DNA of 55,269 bases from contig DASWMP010000193.1 of NCBI GenBank assembly GCA_036399695.1, positions 1 to 55,269 on the forward strand. Direction: 5' to 3'. Both the position numbers and the translations under genes were made by a program. Shown here piece by piece: positions 9,104-16,507 of this stretch; the first letter of the stretch is position 1, and every line of letters starts with the position of its first letter. Source of the stretch: DASVEE01 sp036399695. Lineage in GTDB: Bacteria; Acidobacteriota; Thermoanaerobaculia; Gp7-AA8. Under the pieces are notes generated by a model that worked only from the letters and a program-made list of their open reading frames with translations, was not told where the DNA came from and did no database searches.

Positions 9104-10209
9104 TCCTGTCCGATGATCAGGTACTCGTCGACGAGCTTGCGATCCGCGGCGACGCCCTTGTGCGTCCCGAAGTGGTAACGGTGCTCGCGGCGCACGACAT
9201 CGACGCGGCGCTTCGCGCGGCGCAGCAACGTGACGAGCGTCTCCAGGTCCGGGTATCCGTTCGACGAGTACGAAAGGACGATCGTGCTGTCGGCGAACTT
9301 CCGGAAGACGCGCTCGAACGCGTCGGTCGCCGTCGCGCGATAGGAGAACGGCGTAAAGCGCTTCGGGATCTTCTTCACACGCGAGCTCTCCACGATCTCC
9401 GTCCCCGGATCGGTCCAGTACGACGCCAGCCCTTCGAGGAAGTGATAGCGCTTGATGTAGCAGTTGTCGTCGGCGCGCGGCACGTACGGCGGATCCATGT
9501 AGACGAGATCGACGGCGCCCGGCCGGACGGTGAACGCGTCCCCGCGCAGCGCCGCGTGCTGATGGCCGTTGTCGAAGACGAGATCGTTGAACACGGCCAC
9601 GGATTCTGCAAAGTGCTCCGCGAGCGAGAGGCGGAGATCGCGCCGCCCGTCGTCGTAGTTCGTTCCCGTGACGGTGAAGACGCCGCGCGGCTGGCGCTTC
9701 AGGCAGGCGCGGCTCAGGCTCGCCAGTGCGACGGCGCGCTGAAGCGGGTCGGGAAGATCGTCGAGGTTCGCCGACACCACATCCAGAAAACGGAGGTCAT
9801 CCTTCGTAAAGAAGATCCCGGCGAAGGTTTTCTCGATGAAGAACCTGCGACCCCGCCGAGGCCGCCCGAGGTCCGCCACCTGCGCGTCCGAAAGCGTGGC
9901 GGCGTCGTTCGCGATCGTGGCGATGGCAAGATCATGAGCGAACTTCAGGAAGTCATTCGTGACCACCCGCTTCCCCATGGCCTTGAAGAGGTAGCCCACC
10001 GACGCCGTGCCGGAGAAGAGGTCGAGCGCGGAATCGAAATCGAGCTCGGCGAGGGTCTCCCAGATCCACGGCAGAAGCTTGTTCTTGTTCCCCATGTACC
10101 GCAGCCGTGGGTACCGCTTCGCCCGCTCCGGGAAGCTGGCGTGGAAGGAAGTTGAGGCTGACGTAAGCTCCGGCAGGGCAAGGGACATCTGCGCCTCGGA
10201 TAGTCGCAT
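9100..10209 (-). CDS. DNA adenine methyltransferase, D12 class
   Basis: A 369-residue N6-adenine DNA methyltransferase that would protect host DNA by transferring a methyl group from S-adenosylmethionine. N-terminal RLRYMGNKNKLLPWI is the typical D12-class opening; motif I, binding AdoMet, is DLFSGTASVG (63-72); the catalytic motif IV is DPPY at 239-242; a late LSYSSNGYP fits motif VI-VIII. The chosen ATG at 10209 has a good ribosome-binding site (GAGGAGG, 10 bases upstream). It is followed without a gap by the endonuclease gene, so the two form a type II R-M operon. Expect the target to be an adenine within a short palindrome. Length is somewhat longer than Dam (about 280) because of an insertion near residues 110-150. 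Confidence 0.88.
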   Translation of the reverse strand: MRLSEAQMSLALPELTSASTSFHASFPERAKRYPRLRYMGNKNKLLPWIWETLAELDFDSALDLFSGTASVGYLFKAMGKRVVTNDFLKFAHDLAIATIANDAATLSDAQVADLGRPRRGRRFFIEKTFAGIFFTKDDLRFLDVVSANLDDLPDPLQRAVALASLSRACLKRQPRGVFTVTGTNYDDGRRDLRLSLAEHFAESVAVFNDLVFDNGHQHAALRGDAFTVRPGAVDLVYMDPPYVPRADDNCYIKRYHFLEGLASYWTDPGTEIVESSRVKKIPKRFTPFSYRATATDAFERVFRKFADSTIVLSYSSNGYPDLETLVTLLRRAKRRVDVVRREHRYHFGTHKGVAADRKLVDEYLIIGQE

Positions 10210-10449
10210 GAATCGAGCGCCTCCTCAACGAGGAAGGTACCTCGGCGGCGGCGGCAAGGGTTTGCGTTCTCCGGCGGGTATCGAGGAGCAGGTTGCGCGC
10301 CGGAGCTTCTTTCGTTAACCGCGCCGCTACCGCCACAGGACGTAGACCGTCGGAACAAGGTCAACGACTGTAGCTACGGCCACACCGCCGGAATTAGACG
10401 CGAGCCAGACGCACCGGCGCAGGCTGAGCGGCAGGCATTTTGGCGCCTC

Positions 10450-10545
10450 TCAAATGATGTTCAGCTTGTCAAACAGGATCCGGTTTCGTTTCTTCAGCAG
10501 CGCGAACTCGGTTCGTTCTGGGTTGACGTTCAGCGGAATACGCAT
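10450..10545 (-). pseudogene. Possible N-terminal fragment of a V/A-type ATPase subunit D gene
   Basis: A 31-codon open frame from ATG 10545 to TGA 10450 reads MRIPLNVNPERTEFALLKKR and a few further residues. This resembles the conserved N-terminus of V/A-type ATP synthase subunit D (LNVNPTRMELxxLKK), but full-length subunits have about 200 residues and nothing follows. No other ATPase subunit is in the window. If correct it is a stranded 5-prime gene end, another sign of debris at this locus. The match is short and made by eye. Confidence 0.3.
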
Positions 10546-10654
10546 CTGCCCGCGTCGCGCCCGCTGCTCCCGCTTTACGAGGCACTGTTACGAGGCCGTC
10601 GTGCAGTATTTGAGAATGTCGGGACGGTGGCTCGAGCATGGCTTCGCGATCGCG

Positions 10655-10822
10655 CGTGCCGAAGATCGCGAGCGGACGGCGCGCTCCGGCTATCCGATGC
10701 ACCTCGCCAGACCGGCCGAGGCGGCGCTCTATCGCGGCGGTGGCGATCTCGTGGCCGGGAAGCGATGACGCGCGGCCTTCGAGCAAACGCTCGCACATGA
10801 GCTGAGCACGCCCGCGCGGTGA
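10655..10822 (+). pseudogene. Decayed fragment of a fourth hybrid histidine kinase
   Basis: From 10655 to the TGA at 10766-10768 the DNA closely matches the last 114 bases of kinase 2 (5517-5630), with substitutions and small indels: AEDRERTARSGYPMHLARP corresponds to AEDREQTARSGYQMHLAKP of the kinase 2 receiver. After that stop, in the same frame, FEQTLAHELSTPAR ends at a TGA (10820-10822) and resembles a HisKA H-box (FLATLSHELRTPL). So both a receiver end and a kinase start are present as scraps. There is no start codon context and no complete domain. The fragment lies on the far side of the R-M genes from the intact kinases. Confidence 0.7.
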
Positions 10823-10891
10823 GAGCGTCGACGCGAGCCAAGCTCGTGGACGAGCGGGGGAACCATCTCTCCGCGACCGCTCACATATCGG

Positions 10892-10920
10892 TTACAAATT
10901 GTGCTCCGGTCCGATATACC
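10892..10920 (+). promoter_or_regulatory. Possible promoter of the solute-binding protein gene
   Basis: TTACAA and TATACC are separated by 17 bases, a normal sigma-70-type spacing, about 55 bases upstream of the ATG at 10974. Both hexamers are only partial matches to consensus. Confidence 0.3.
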
Positions 10921-10973
10921 CTCCGTACGCGCGGGCTCCGGTCTGCGACAAAAGTTCGCCAGGTGAAACATTC

Positions 10974-12431
10974 ATGACCACTTCTCCGACGCCAGTTCCT
11001 GCCACGACTGACAAGAGCCGCACGCTGCGGATCGGCGTCGTCGCCGGGCTGGGGACGCTCGATCCACGCGAGCTTGGCGACACCATCACCGGCCTGATGC
11101 TCGGGCAGATTTTCGAGATGGCGTATCGCGTCACGCCGTCCGGAGCGATCGAGCCGCACCTCTTCGCGGAGCCGCTCCGCGAGGAGCGCTCCGGCGCGCA
11201 GCCGGTCTATTCAGCCGCGGTGCGCGAGGGGATCGTCTTCTCCGACGGCACTCCGCTGACGGCCGAGATTGCGGCGGCGTCGCTCGCGAAAGCGGGTGCT
11301 CTGCGGGGCCGGGCCACCGTCTCGGCACGCGGCGGCAGAGTGCACTTCACGATGACCGGCCCCAGCCCCCGTTTTGAAAACGTGCTGACGCAATGGAACT
11401 GCGGCATCGTTCTCGAAAAAAGCACGGGGCTGTTCGGCACCGGGCCTTACCGGTTTCCCGGCGCCACGTCGATGCACATGCTGCGCGATGCGGCCGAGGT
11501 GCGGCTGGTGCGCAACCCGCGATATGCCGGTACCGCCCACGCCGACGAGCTCGTCTTCGGCATCTATCCACCCGATGCCGACGCCACCCCTATGCGCCTG
11601 ATCGACGCGGCAAAGAATGGCCAGATCGACGTGACGCTCCACCTCGCCGCGCAGGACGTCATCCGCCACGGCATCTCCGGATTTCAGCCGATGATGCAGC
11701 CCGGCAATTCCACGGGGTTCCTCTTCCTGAATTGCGAGAAGCCGATGTTCCGCGACGCGTCGCTGCGCCGCGCCGTGCGCGACGCCATCAATCCCGAGCC
11801 GGTGGCACAGATCAATTACGAGAAGAACCATTTCGCGTTCCTGGCGCGCGACATCATCCCGCTGCTGATGAGCAAAGCGGTCGGCACGACCGCCACCCGT
11901 GACCGCGAGCTCCTGCGCAAGCACCCCGCAAAACCGGCGCGCATCCAGTTGCTGATGCCATGGGCGCCGCGCCCGTATCTCCCGAAGCCGCTGGCGTCGG
12001 CGCAGGAGATTGCGCGCCAGCTTTCTGCCTATGGAATCGACGTCCAGCTCACGCAGCCGCGCAGCAGCGCCGAGGTCTTCCGGATGCTGGCGAACGGCGA
12101 CTACGACATCGGCCTCGGCGGCTGGGTTGCGGACAATCCCGATCCGACGGAGTTCTACGAGTCGCTGCTCTCATCGGCGCAGGTTTCGCGCAACGGTCAG
12201 TACCTGACGAACCTGGCGCGCTGGAGCGACCCCGCCACGGACGCCGCCCTCGCCGAATACCGCGCCAATCCGTCGCCTGCAAACCGGAAGGTGATCAGCG
12301 ATCTGATCGAGTCGCAGGCGATGATGGTGCCGCTGATCTACGGCGCCTCGACGGCCATTCGTGCGCGGAAAGTGAAGGAGTTTCACATCACGCCGTCGGC
12401 GCACGTATCGTTTGGGGAGGTCGTGTTCTGA
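10974..12431 (+). CDS. Peptide/nickel-type ABC solute-binding protein (SBP_bac_5), no signal peptide
   Basis: A 485-residue family 5 extracellular solute-binding protein, the class that delivers oligopeptides, nickel or related ligands to ABC importers. The fold is recognisable from LRIGVVAGLGTLDPRELGD at the start through DGTPLTAE, LDAAKNGQIDVTLHLA, the first-hinge region and the late GLGGWVADNPDPTEFYESL signature. The start at 10974 (MTTSPTPVP) is preceded by AGGTGA; an upstream ATG at 10899 adds residues unlike the family and overlaps the promoter candidate. Neither start gives a signal peptide or lipobox, which is odd for a binding protein, and no permease or ATPase gene is nearby. It could be a cytoplasmic ligand sensor, a protein exported by an unusual route, or an orphan. 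Family call is firm; role is not. Confidence 0.8.
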   Translation: MTTSPTPVPATTDKSRTLRIGVVAGLGTLDPRELGDTITGLMLGQIFEMAYRVTPSGAIEPHLFAEPLREERSGAQPVYSAAVREGIVFSDGTPLTAEIAAASLAKAGALRGRATVSARGGRVHFTMTGPSPRFENVLTQWNCGIVLEKSTGLFGTGPYRFPGATSMHMLRDAAEVRLVRNPRYAGTAHADELVFGIYPPDADATPMRLIDAAKNGQIDVTLHLAAQDVIRHGISGFQPMMQPGNSTGFLFLNCEKPMFRDASLRRAVRDAINPEPVAQINYEKNHFAFLARDIIPLLMSKAVGTTATRDRELLRKHPAKPARIQLLMPWAPRPYLPKPLASAQEIARQLSAYGIDVQLTQPRSSAEVFRMLANGDYDIGLGGWVADNPDPTEFYESLLSSAQVSRNGQYLTNLARWSDPATDAALAEYRANPSPANRKVISDLIESQAMMVPLIYGASTAIRARKVKEFHITPSAHVSFGEVVF

Positions 12432-12589
12432 GGAGGTGTGGCCTTCGGGATGGCCGCGCGCCGGTGACTTCGGCTCCCGAAGACCACGATTCCAGAGCAC
12501 CAGAGTGAGCCGGATCGAGCGGAACCGGCAACACCGTCACGGATGACGCGAGCGAACCTGCCGCCCTCATATTTTTGGAGGCTGCGGTC

Positions 12590-12595
12590 TACACT
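12590..12595 (+). promoter_or_regulatory. Promoter-like TACACT without a downstream plus-strand gene
   Basis: TACACTCCGCG resembles the TACACT-type -10 words seen upstream of several genes here (for example 35624 and 50469), but the next plus-strand gene starts at 13058. If active it would make RNA antisense to the cysteine-rich gene at 12604-12924. The evidence is a single short word. Confidence 0.2.
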
Positions 12596-12603
12596 CCGCG
12601 TCG

Positions 12604-12924
12604 TCAACGGCAGCACGCCGCGGCGGCGGCCACGGGTGCCACTTTTTCCTCCACCAGCGTCGTTCCGCATCCGCATCCGGACTGGCCCGCCGCTTTCGCG
12701 TCCGCGTCTTTGACGCAGCACGCCTCACCGTCCTTCGGCGCAGGGCCGCCGCAGCACGCTGATGCCACCGCCGTTCGAGTCATCGTCTCTTCAGCCATCA
12801 TTTCCTCCTTTTTGGGTTCCGTTCCGCAGCAACCGGCGGACGTGTCCTGATCCGTCGCGCCGACGGTCTCATCGACCGGCCCGGCGGCAATGACCGCGAT
12901 GGGAAAATCACTGCTTTGCGTCAT
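12604..12924 (-). CDS. Small cysteine-rich protein with CCGG motif, two possible starts
   Basis: A protein of 106 residues, or 64-65 if translation starts internally. Its C-terminal part has paired cysteines: ASACCGGPAP, EACCVKDADAK, SGCGCGTT and a terminal ACC-R, typical of a thiol-rich metal- or metalloid-binding peptide. The first ATG (12924) has AAGGAG nine bases upstream. The tandem ATGATG at 12801-12796 has a perfect AGGAGG just upstream, encoded within the longer frame as KKEE. Both starts therefore look usable and two isoforms may be made; the longer adds another CC pair. It is divergent from a SigZ-like sigma factor that itself ends in a cysteine tail, which suggests a shared thiol, metal or arsenic response. 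No catalytic residues are seen; I do not recognise a named family. Confidence 0.6.
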   Translation of the reverse strand: MTQSSDFPIAVIAAGPVDETVGATDQDTSAGCCGTEPKKEEMMAEETMTRTAVASACCGGPAPKDGEACCVKDADAKAAGQSGCGCGTTLVEEKVAPVAAAAACCR

Positions 12925-12953
12925 TTGCTCCGTCTCCTTCCTGCTTCGTTCTC

Positions 12954-12983
12954 AAAGATGCAGGCGTCCGGCAAAAGATGCAG
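12954..12983. promoter_or_regulatory. 10-bp direct repeat between divergent sigma factor and cysteine-rich genes
   Basis: AAAGATGCAG occurs at 12954-12963 and again at 12974-12983, start to start 20 bp, about two helical turns. It lies in the 133-bp divergent intergenic region. This is the geometry of a repeated operator or of two activator sites; the binding protein is unknown. Confidence 0.35.
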
Positions 12984-13057
12984 CGTCGAGGGGGAAGAAT
13001 ATTTTTTTGCGCGGCGTGCGTCTTTTCGGCTTCGGTTCCGTCTATCTTGAAGAGACG

Positions 13058-13654
13058 ATGCAGGCCTCGACGATCGAGCCCGACGACGCGGGCGCGCGAG
13101 TTGTGGATGTTGCTGGTGCATGGCACGAGCTGGGGCACCGTCTGCGCGCGTACGTTTCGCGGCGCGTCACTCCCGCCGACAGCGACGACATCGTGCAGTC
13201 GGTGATAGTCAAGCTCCTGGAGCGTCGCGCCGAGATCGAGGCTGATTCCGTACGCGCCTGGCTGTTCGCCGTTACGCGCAACGCCGTCGCCGAGTACTAC
13301 CGGCAGAAGCGGCCCGCCGTCGATCTCGATGCGCTGCCGGATCTCGCCGAAACCGATTCATCCGACGACGCCGAACGGACGATCGGCGCGCTCAGCGACT
13401 GTCTCGAGCCGATGCTCGGTGCACTCTCCGCAGCCGACGCAGACGTTCTGCGGAAGGTCGATCTCGAAGGCGAGTCCCAGATCGCACTCGCTGCGTCGCT
13501 CGGCGTGCCGCTGTCCACGCTCAAGTCACGCGTTCAACGCGCGCGAGTCAAACTGCGGGCGACGTTCGACGTCTGCTGTGCATTCGATCTCAGCCACGGC
13601 GGGACTCCGATCGGCTTCGAGCGACGGGCCCGCTGCCTGCCGCGGACCTGCTGA
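13058..13654 (+). CDS. sigZ: SigZ-like ECF sigma factor with C-terminal cysteine tail
   Basis: A 198-residue extracytoplasmic-function sigma factor. Region 2 runs through VTPADSDDIVQSVIVKLLER and VRAWLFAVTRNAVAEYYR; region 4 is ALSAADADVLRKVDLEG followed by the helix-turn-helix QIALAASLGVPLSTLKSRV. The C-terminal extension beyond region 4 contains DVCCAFDL, GFERRARC and a final C, matching the cysteine-containing tail of SigZ-type factors. I chose ATG 13058 because the fold starts soon after; an in-frame ATG at 12890 would add an unlikely N-terminus crossing the intergenic region. No anti-sigma gene is adjacent, so the cysteine tail may itself sense redox state or metals. The divergent cysteine-rich gene is a likely target. 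The gene symbol is used by similarity only. Confidence 0.82.
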   Translation: MQASTIEPDDAGARVVDVAGAWHELGHRLRAYVSRRVTPADSDDIVQSVIVKLLERRAEIEADSVRAWLFAVTRNAVAEYYRQKRPAVDLDALPDLAETDSSDDAERTIGALSDCLEPMLGALSAADADVLRKVDLEGESQIALAASLGVPLSTLKSRVQRARVKLRATFDVCCAFDLSHGGTPIGFERRARCLPRTC

Positions 13655-13676
13655 AAGTCGGCGCGATTCACTCCGT
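13655..13676. repeat. 22-bp direct repeat, left copy
   Basis: The 22 bases starting AAGTCGGCGCG directly after the sigma factor stop codon are repeated exactly at 14821-14842. The two copies bracket the DUF5715 gene and the 2TM-like remnant, about 1.17 kb apart. Confidence 0.8.
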
Positions 13677-13706
13677 ACGCCGGCCAGTCCGCAGCGCCCC
13701 GGCTGA

Positions 13707-13802
13707 TCGCGGCCAGATGGCGGCGCGATCACGTACTCCTCGATCACCACGCTCGGCTGGACGTTCGGGATCGTCTTCCACGCCTTCACCACCTGCCTCG
13801 AT
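13707..13802 (+). pseudogene. Possible remnant of a 2TM-domain protein
   Basis: In the frame of the following gene, but after an in-frame TGA at 13704, the DNA encodes a hydrophobic stretch ending LGWTFGIVFHAFTTCLDF. GWxxGIxxHAF is the hallmark end of the 2TM domain found in small membrane proteins and some sensor kinases. Only the second helix remains and there is no start. It may be the 3-prime end of a lost gene at the left junction of the 22-bp repeat. Confidence 0.3.
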
Positions 13803-13847
13803 TTCGCGCCTGCGCGCGCGGCGCAGTCCTTGCCAGTACGAGTTTCC

Positions 13848-14771
13848 ATGAAGACCAAACTGGTGGCCGCCGGGTTCATCGTGACAGCCGCTCTGCTCGG
13901 CTGCCGTGGCGAAGGCGGCGGGGGTACGGAGACCAGCGCCACGGGCGGCGTGGCACCTGCGCCCCAAGCTGCCGCGCCGGCGGACCGGTCTGACGGCGTG
14001 GCAACCGCGCCTCGAGCTGCCGCGCCGGCGGACCGGTCTGACGCTGAGGCGGAGGCGCGTTCGCGAGCCGCGCTGGAACAGCGGCTGGCGGAGATCGAGC
14101 GGGTCATTCAGCGGCTGCCCGGATTGATCCGATCGATCCGGAAGGACATGCGACGGCACCTCAACGCGACGCATGTCGCGGCGGCCCGCAGCAACGGCGT
14201 CGGCCCCGTGCGCGACGACGCCCACCTGGCCACCCTCGTCGATCGTGGTGCACTCGTGCAACTGCCGGCGTCCACCCATTGGTGGGTACTGCGGGATCTG
14301 AATGACTCGCTGCCGTACGTGACTCCCCATACGCGGGCGGCCCTGGAGGAGGTGGGGCGACGGTTCCACGCACGGCTCGATGAGCATGGGCTGCCGCCGT
14401 TCCGTCTCGACATCACCTCGGTACTGCGCACGAGCCAGCAGCAAGCGGCGTTGCAACGTCGCAACCCCAATGCGGCTGACACGACGAGCTCTCACGAATT
14501 CGGCACGACCGTCGACATCGCCTACCTCAGCTTCGCCGCGCCTCAGTCGCTCGACCACCGATCCCTGACAGCGGAAATTGATGACCAGGTCAGCCCAGCC
14601 CTGCGCGCCGAGATGACGGCGCGCCTGGAAAGTTTCGGGAAGCTCCACGCGCCGCATCTCGAGGGCGAGCTCGGCGCCGTGCTCCAGCAGCTCGAGCGCG
14701 ATGGATTGTTGTTGCCACTGCGGGAGCGGAGCCAGCCGGTCTACCACATCACCCTCGCCCGAGACCGGTAG
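13848..14771 (+). CDS. DUF5715 lipoprotein with peptidase M15-like motif
   Basis: A 307-residue predicted lipoprotein. The N-terminus has a signal peptide and lipobox (FIVTAALLGC, Cys19), placing it on the membrane face of the periplasm or outer membrane. After a Gly/Ala/Pro-rich linker containing two copies of APADRSD, and a charged helix, the C-terminal domain carries SSHEFGTTVDIAY, which fits the SxHxxGxxxD zinc-binding motif of peptidase M15 (D-Ala-D-Ala carboxypeptidase/VanY fold), and ends REERSQPVYHITLA-like (residues 295-305), a feature of DUF5715. A cell-wall-cleaving or wall-binding role is an inference; the partner zinc ligands cannot be fixed by eye. The chosen ATG precedes the signal peptide directly; an ATG at 13830 adds six residues. 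It stands alone between the sigma factor and a convergent operon. Confidence 0.7.
   Translation: MKTKLVAAGFIVTAALLGCRGEGGGGTETSATGGVAPAPQAAAPADRSDGVATAPRAAAPADRSDAEAEARSRAALEQRLAEIERVIQRLPGLIRSIRKDMRRHLNATHVAAARSNGVGPVRDDAHLATLVDRGALVQLPASTHWWVLRDLNDSLPYVTPHTRAALEEVGRRFHARLDEHGLPPFRLDITSVLRTSQQQAALQRRNPNAADTTSSHEFGTTVDIAYLSFAAPQSLDHRSLTAEIDDQVSPALRAEMTARLESFGKLHAPHLEGELGAVLQQLERDGLLLPLRERSQPVYHITLARDR
13968..14043 (+). repeat. 48-bp-period in-frame duplication in the DUF5715 linker
   Basis: A 28-bp block (13968-13995) recurs at 14016-14043 with a 48-bp period, giving two copies of the AAAPADRSD linker segment. The period is a multiple of three, so the frame is kept. This looks like a slippage duplication in a flexible linker. 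Confidence 0.75.
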
Positions 14772-14820
14772 CCAGACCCGCCTAGTGTCGTGTCACGATA
14801 CTATCCACACGGCTCCCGCG

Positions 14821-14842
14821 AAGTCGGCGCGATTCACTCCGT
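14821..14842. repeat. 22-bp direct repeat, right copy
   Basis: Exact copy of the 22 bases at 13655-13676. It overlaps the last codons and stop of the minus-strand gene ending at 14834, so this copy is probably the parental one and the left copy a transplanted end. Confidence 0.8.
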
Positions 14843-15898
14843 GCCGGCACCGCTCGCGTCGATCTCCACCTCGCCTGTGGCGAGCTTCACGGAGAACCAC
14901 GCCCACCCGGTCCGGGTTGGGTAGCGCGCCTCGCCGACCAGCTCTTCCTCTCTAAGGGCCATGCTTCGAAAGCCGCCGGAACCGATGTTGCCGGTTTTCC
15001 AGAGACGGCCGGTCCTTCCGAACGCCTCCAGGCTCATGCCGTCGTGATCGACGACGTACAGCGTCATGGCCGCGTTCCGCATCGTTCCGGCCACCCGCGT
15101 ACCGGTGGTCTCCACGAGCGTCCGTGACTGGGCGTCGATCACGTATCCGGCGCCTTCCGCGGAGACGAACAGATGCTTGCCGTCGGGCAACATGAAGATC
15201 GTACTGACGTACGCGTGACCGCGCTCGAAGCTGCCGATCCACGACGACTGGCCGGTCCCGATGCGCAGAAAAATGCGTCCGCGTCCCGAGTCCTGCCCCT
15301 CCGGCGGGATGGCGATGACCTTCTCATCCGCGGACGGAGGAGAGGTCAGGACCTCGGCCGCGGCCTGCTCGTACCCTGTCACGAATGATGAATCCGGCGT
15401 CAGCACGATGCGCTGCGGAGCCGGAGTCCTCTGTCTCCGGCTTTGTACGTGCTGCTCGTGTCCGAACGATGCCAGGCGCTCCACGATCCGGTATCGCATC
15501 GCGGCTTCACTCCCGGGTCCCTGCGCCTCCGCCGACTGCTGCACTTCGAGGACGAAGGTCTCCATCGCCTGCTGGACCTCGGAAGGGTGTTCCTCCCGAA
15601 GCCGGGCCAGGTCGCGGGCGATCTGTTTGATGTCCTTGACCGACCACTCCACCACCTCATGGCACTGAGCGGTGCGCTCGTAGATGGCGGCGAGCTGCTC
15701 GGCCGTGTGAAGGTTCTTGAAGCGTGGCTCCGCTTTTCCCTGGCGCAGGCGTACGGCGTCGCGGCGCAGCGCACGTCTCAGCTTCGCCGGCAGGTACGTG
15801 TTCACCGGCGTTGGGGGCGCAGTTTCGACGAGCCGCAGCAGGTTGACGGCCTGCCGCATCAGCGTTACGGCACGTTCGGACGCGTTGTCGTTTTTCAT
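14834..15898 (-). CDS. Hypothetical protein with possible beta-propeller-like C-terminal half
   Basis: A 354-residue protein I do not recognise. The N-terminal 130 residues are helical and charged (AVNLLRLVE, LRRALRRDAVRLRQGKAEPRF, a long amphipathic stretch to about 130). The C-terminal half has repeated beta-hairpin-like segments: KVIAIPPEGQDSGRGRIFLR, STIFMLPDGKHLFVSAEG, AGYVIDAQSRTLVETTGT, MTLYVVDHDGMSLEAFG, reminiscent of blades of a YVTN/WD-type propeller. No signal peptide or membrane helix is visible, so it is probably cytoplasmic. It follows the gene at 15956-16507 after 57 bp containing a strong hairpin, and both probably share the promoter at 16770-16798. No ribosome-binding site is clear before ATG 15898. 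Confidence 0.6.
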   Translation of the reverse strand: MKNDNASERAVTLMRQAVNLLRLVETAPPTPVNTYLPAKLRRALRRDAVRLRQGKAEPRFKNLHTAEQLAAIYERTAQCHEVVEWSVKDIKQIARDLARLREEHPSEVQQAMETFVLEVQQSAEAQGPGSEAAMRYRIVERLASFGHEQHVQSRRQRTPAPQRIVLTPDSSFVTGYEQAAAEVLTSPPSADEKVIAIPPEGQDSGRGRIFLRIGTGQSSWIGSFERGHAYVSTIFMLPDGKHLFVSAEGAGYVIDAQSRTLVETTGTRVAGTMRNAAMTLYVVDHDGMSLEAFGRTGRLWKTGNIGSGGFRSMALREEELVGEARYPTRTGWAWFSVKLATGEVEIDASGAGTE

Positions 15899-15908
15899 GA
15901 CCGTAATG

Positions 15909-15939
15909 GAGCCCGGGCGCCTCTGGTGCGCCCGGGCTC
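15909..15939. terminator. Strong hairpin between the two genes of the minus-strand operon
   Basis: An 11-bp perfect stem (GAGCCCGGGCG and its complement) with a 9-base loop lies between the two minus-strand genes. On the minus strand it is not followed by a T run, so it may attenuate or protect the upstream message rather than end transcription fully. Confidence 0.5.
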
Positions 15940-15955
15940 ACAATCTCCTTTTACT

Positions 15956-16507
15956 CTACGCCTTCGTGGATGTGGACGTGCCGTTGGACGGTGCCGGGGC
16001 CGGCGGCTTGGCGACCTGCGTCGCCTTCTTCCGGCGCGAGACGCTCTTCAGCCGTTTGACTTCCTCGATGTGCGGCAGGAGCACCGCCTTCGACGGATCC
16101 CTGGCCAGTTGCGTCCCGATCGCGTACGCCTGCGTGGCGATGAGTGCGAGGCGCTCCCGGCGGATGAGGGTTGCGCCCTCGACGCCTTTCAGGAACGAGC
16201 GAGCCTCGTCGACCACAGCGTCCCAGCGGAGCAGGTCGTCCTGCAACTGACGGACTTCGTCGAGCGGCTGCCCGAGGGCTTGCGAGACGTTTTCGAGCAC
16301 GCCGATGACGTTGATCGATGCATCGACGATGGACTTGGGATGGAGCCGCACGCGCTGCTTGATGAGCGTGCGCTGCTCCCTGGAAAGCGGCGCAACCTCC
16401 TCGATCTGCGACCGCAGGGTACGCAACTGCGCGATGACCCCCTCGGGCGGCAGCGGTTCGGTGTGCTCGACGACGGGTGAAACAGTGGTGTGATTGGATT
16501 GGGTCAT
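15956..16507 (-). CDS. Hypothetical helical protein, first gene of a two-gene operon
   Basis: A 183-residue soluble protein of unknown family. It is almost entirely helical: GVIAQLRTLRSQIEEVAPLS, a central four-helix-like section (VDASINVIGVLENVSQAL, LQDDLLRWDAVVDEARSFL), and a basic, Ala/Pro/Thr-rich disordered tail (SRRKKATQVAKPPAP). The start is firm: AGGAGG lies six bases before ATG 16507. The basic tail could bind nucleic acid or protein; this is a guess. It is the first gene behind a near-consensus promoter and a leader of about 255 bases that contains a nested hairpin. The gene downstream (14834-15898) is likely cotranscribed. Confidence 0.65.
   Translation of the reverse strand: MTQSNHTTVSPVVEHTEPLPPEGVIAQLRTLRSQIEEVAPLSREQRTLIKQRVRLHPKSIVDASINVIGVLENVSQALGQPLDEVRQLQDDLLRWDAVVDEARSFLKGVEGATLIRRERLALIATQAYAIGTQLARDPSKAVLLPHIEEVKRLKSVSRRKKATQVAKPPAPAPSNGTSTSTKA

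Noticed and set aside
10899..10973. Longer start of the solute-binding protein
   Set aside because: Adds residues unlike the family and overlaps the likely promoter; no ribosome-binding site.
12890..13057. Longer start of the sigma factor
   Set aside because: Crosses the divergent intergenic region and has no similarity to sigma factor N-termini.
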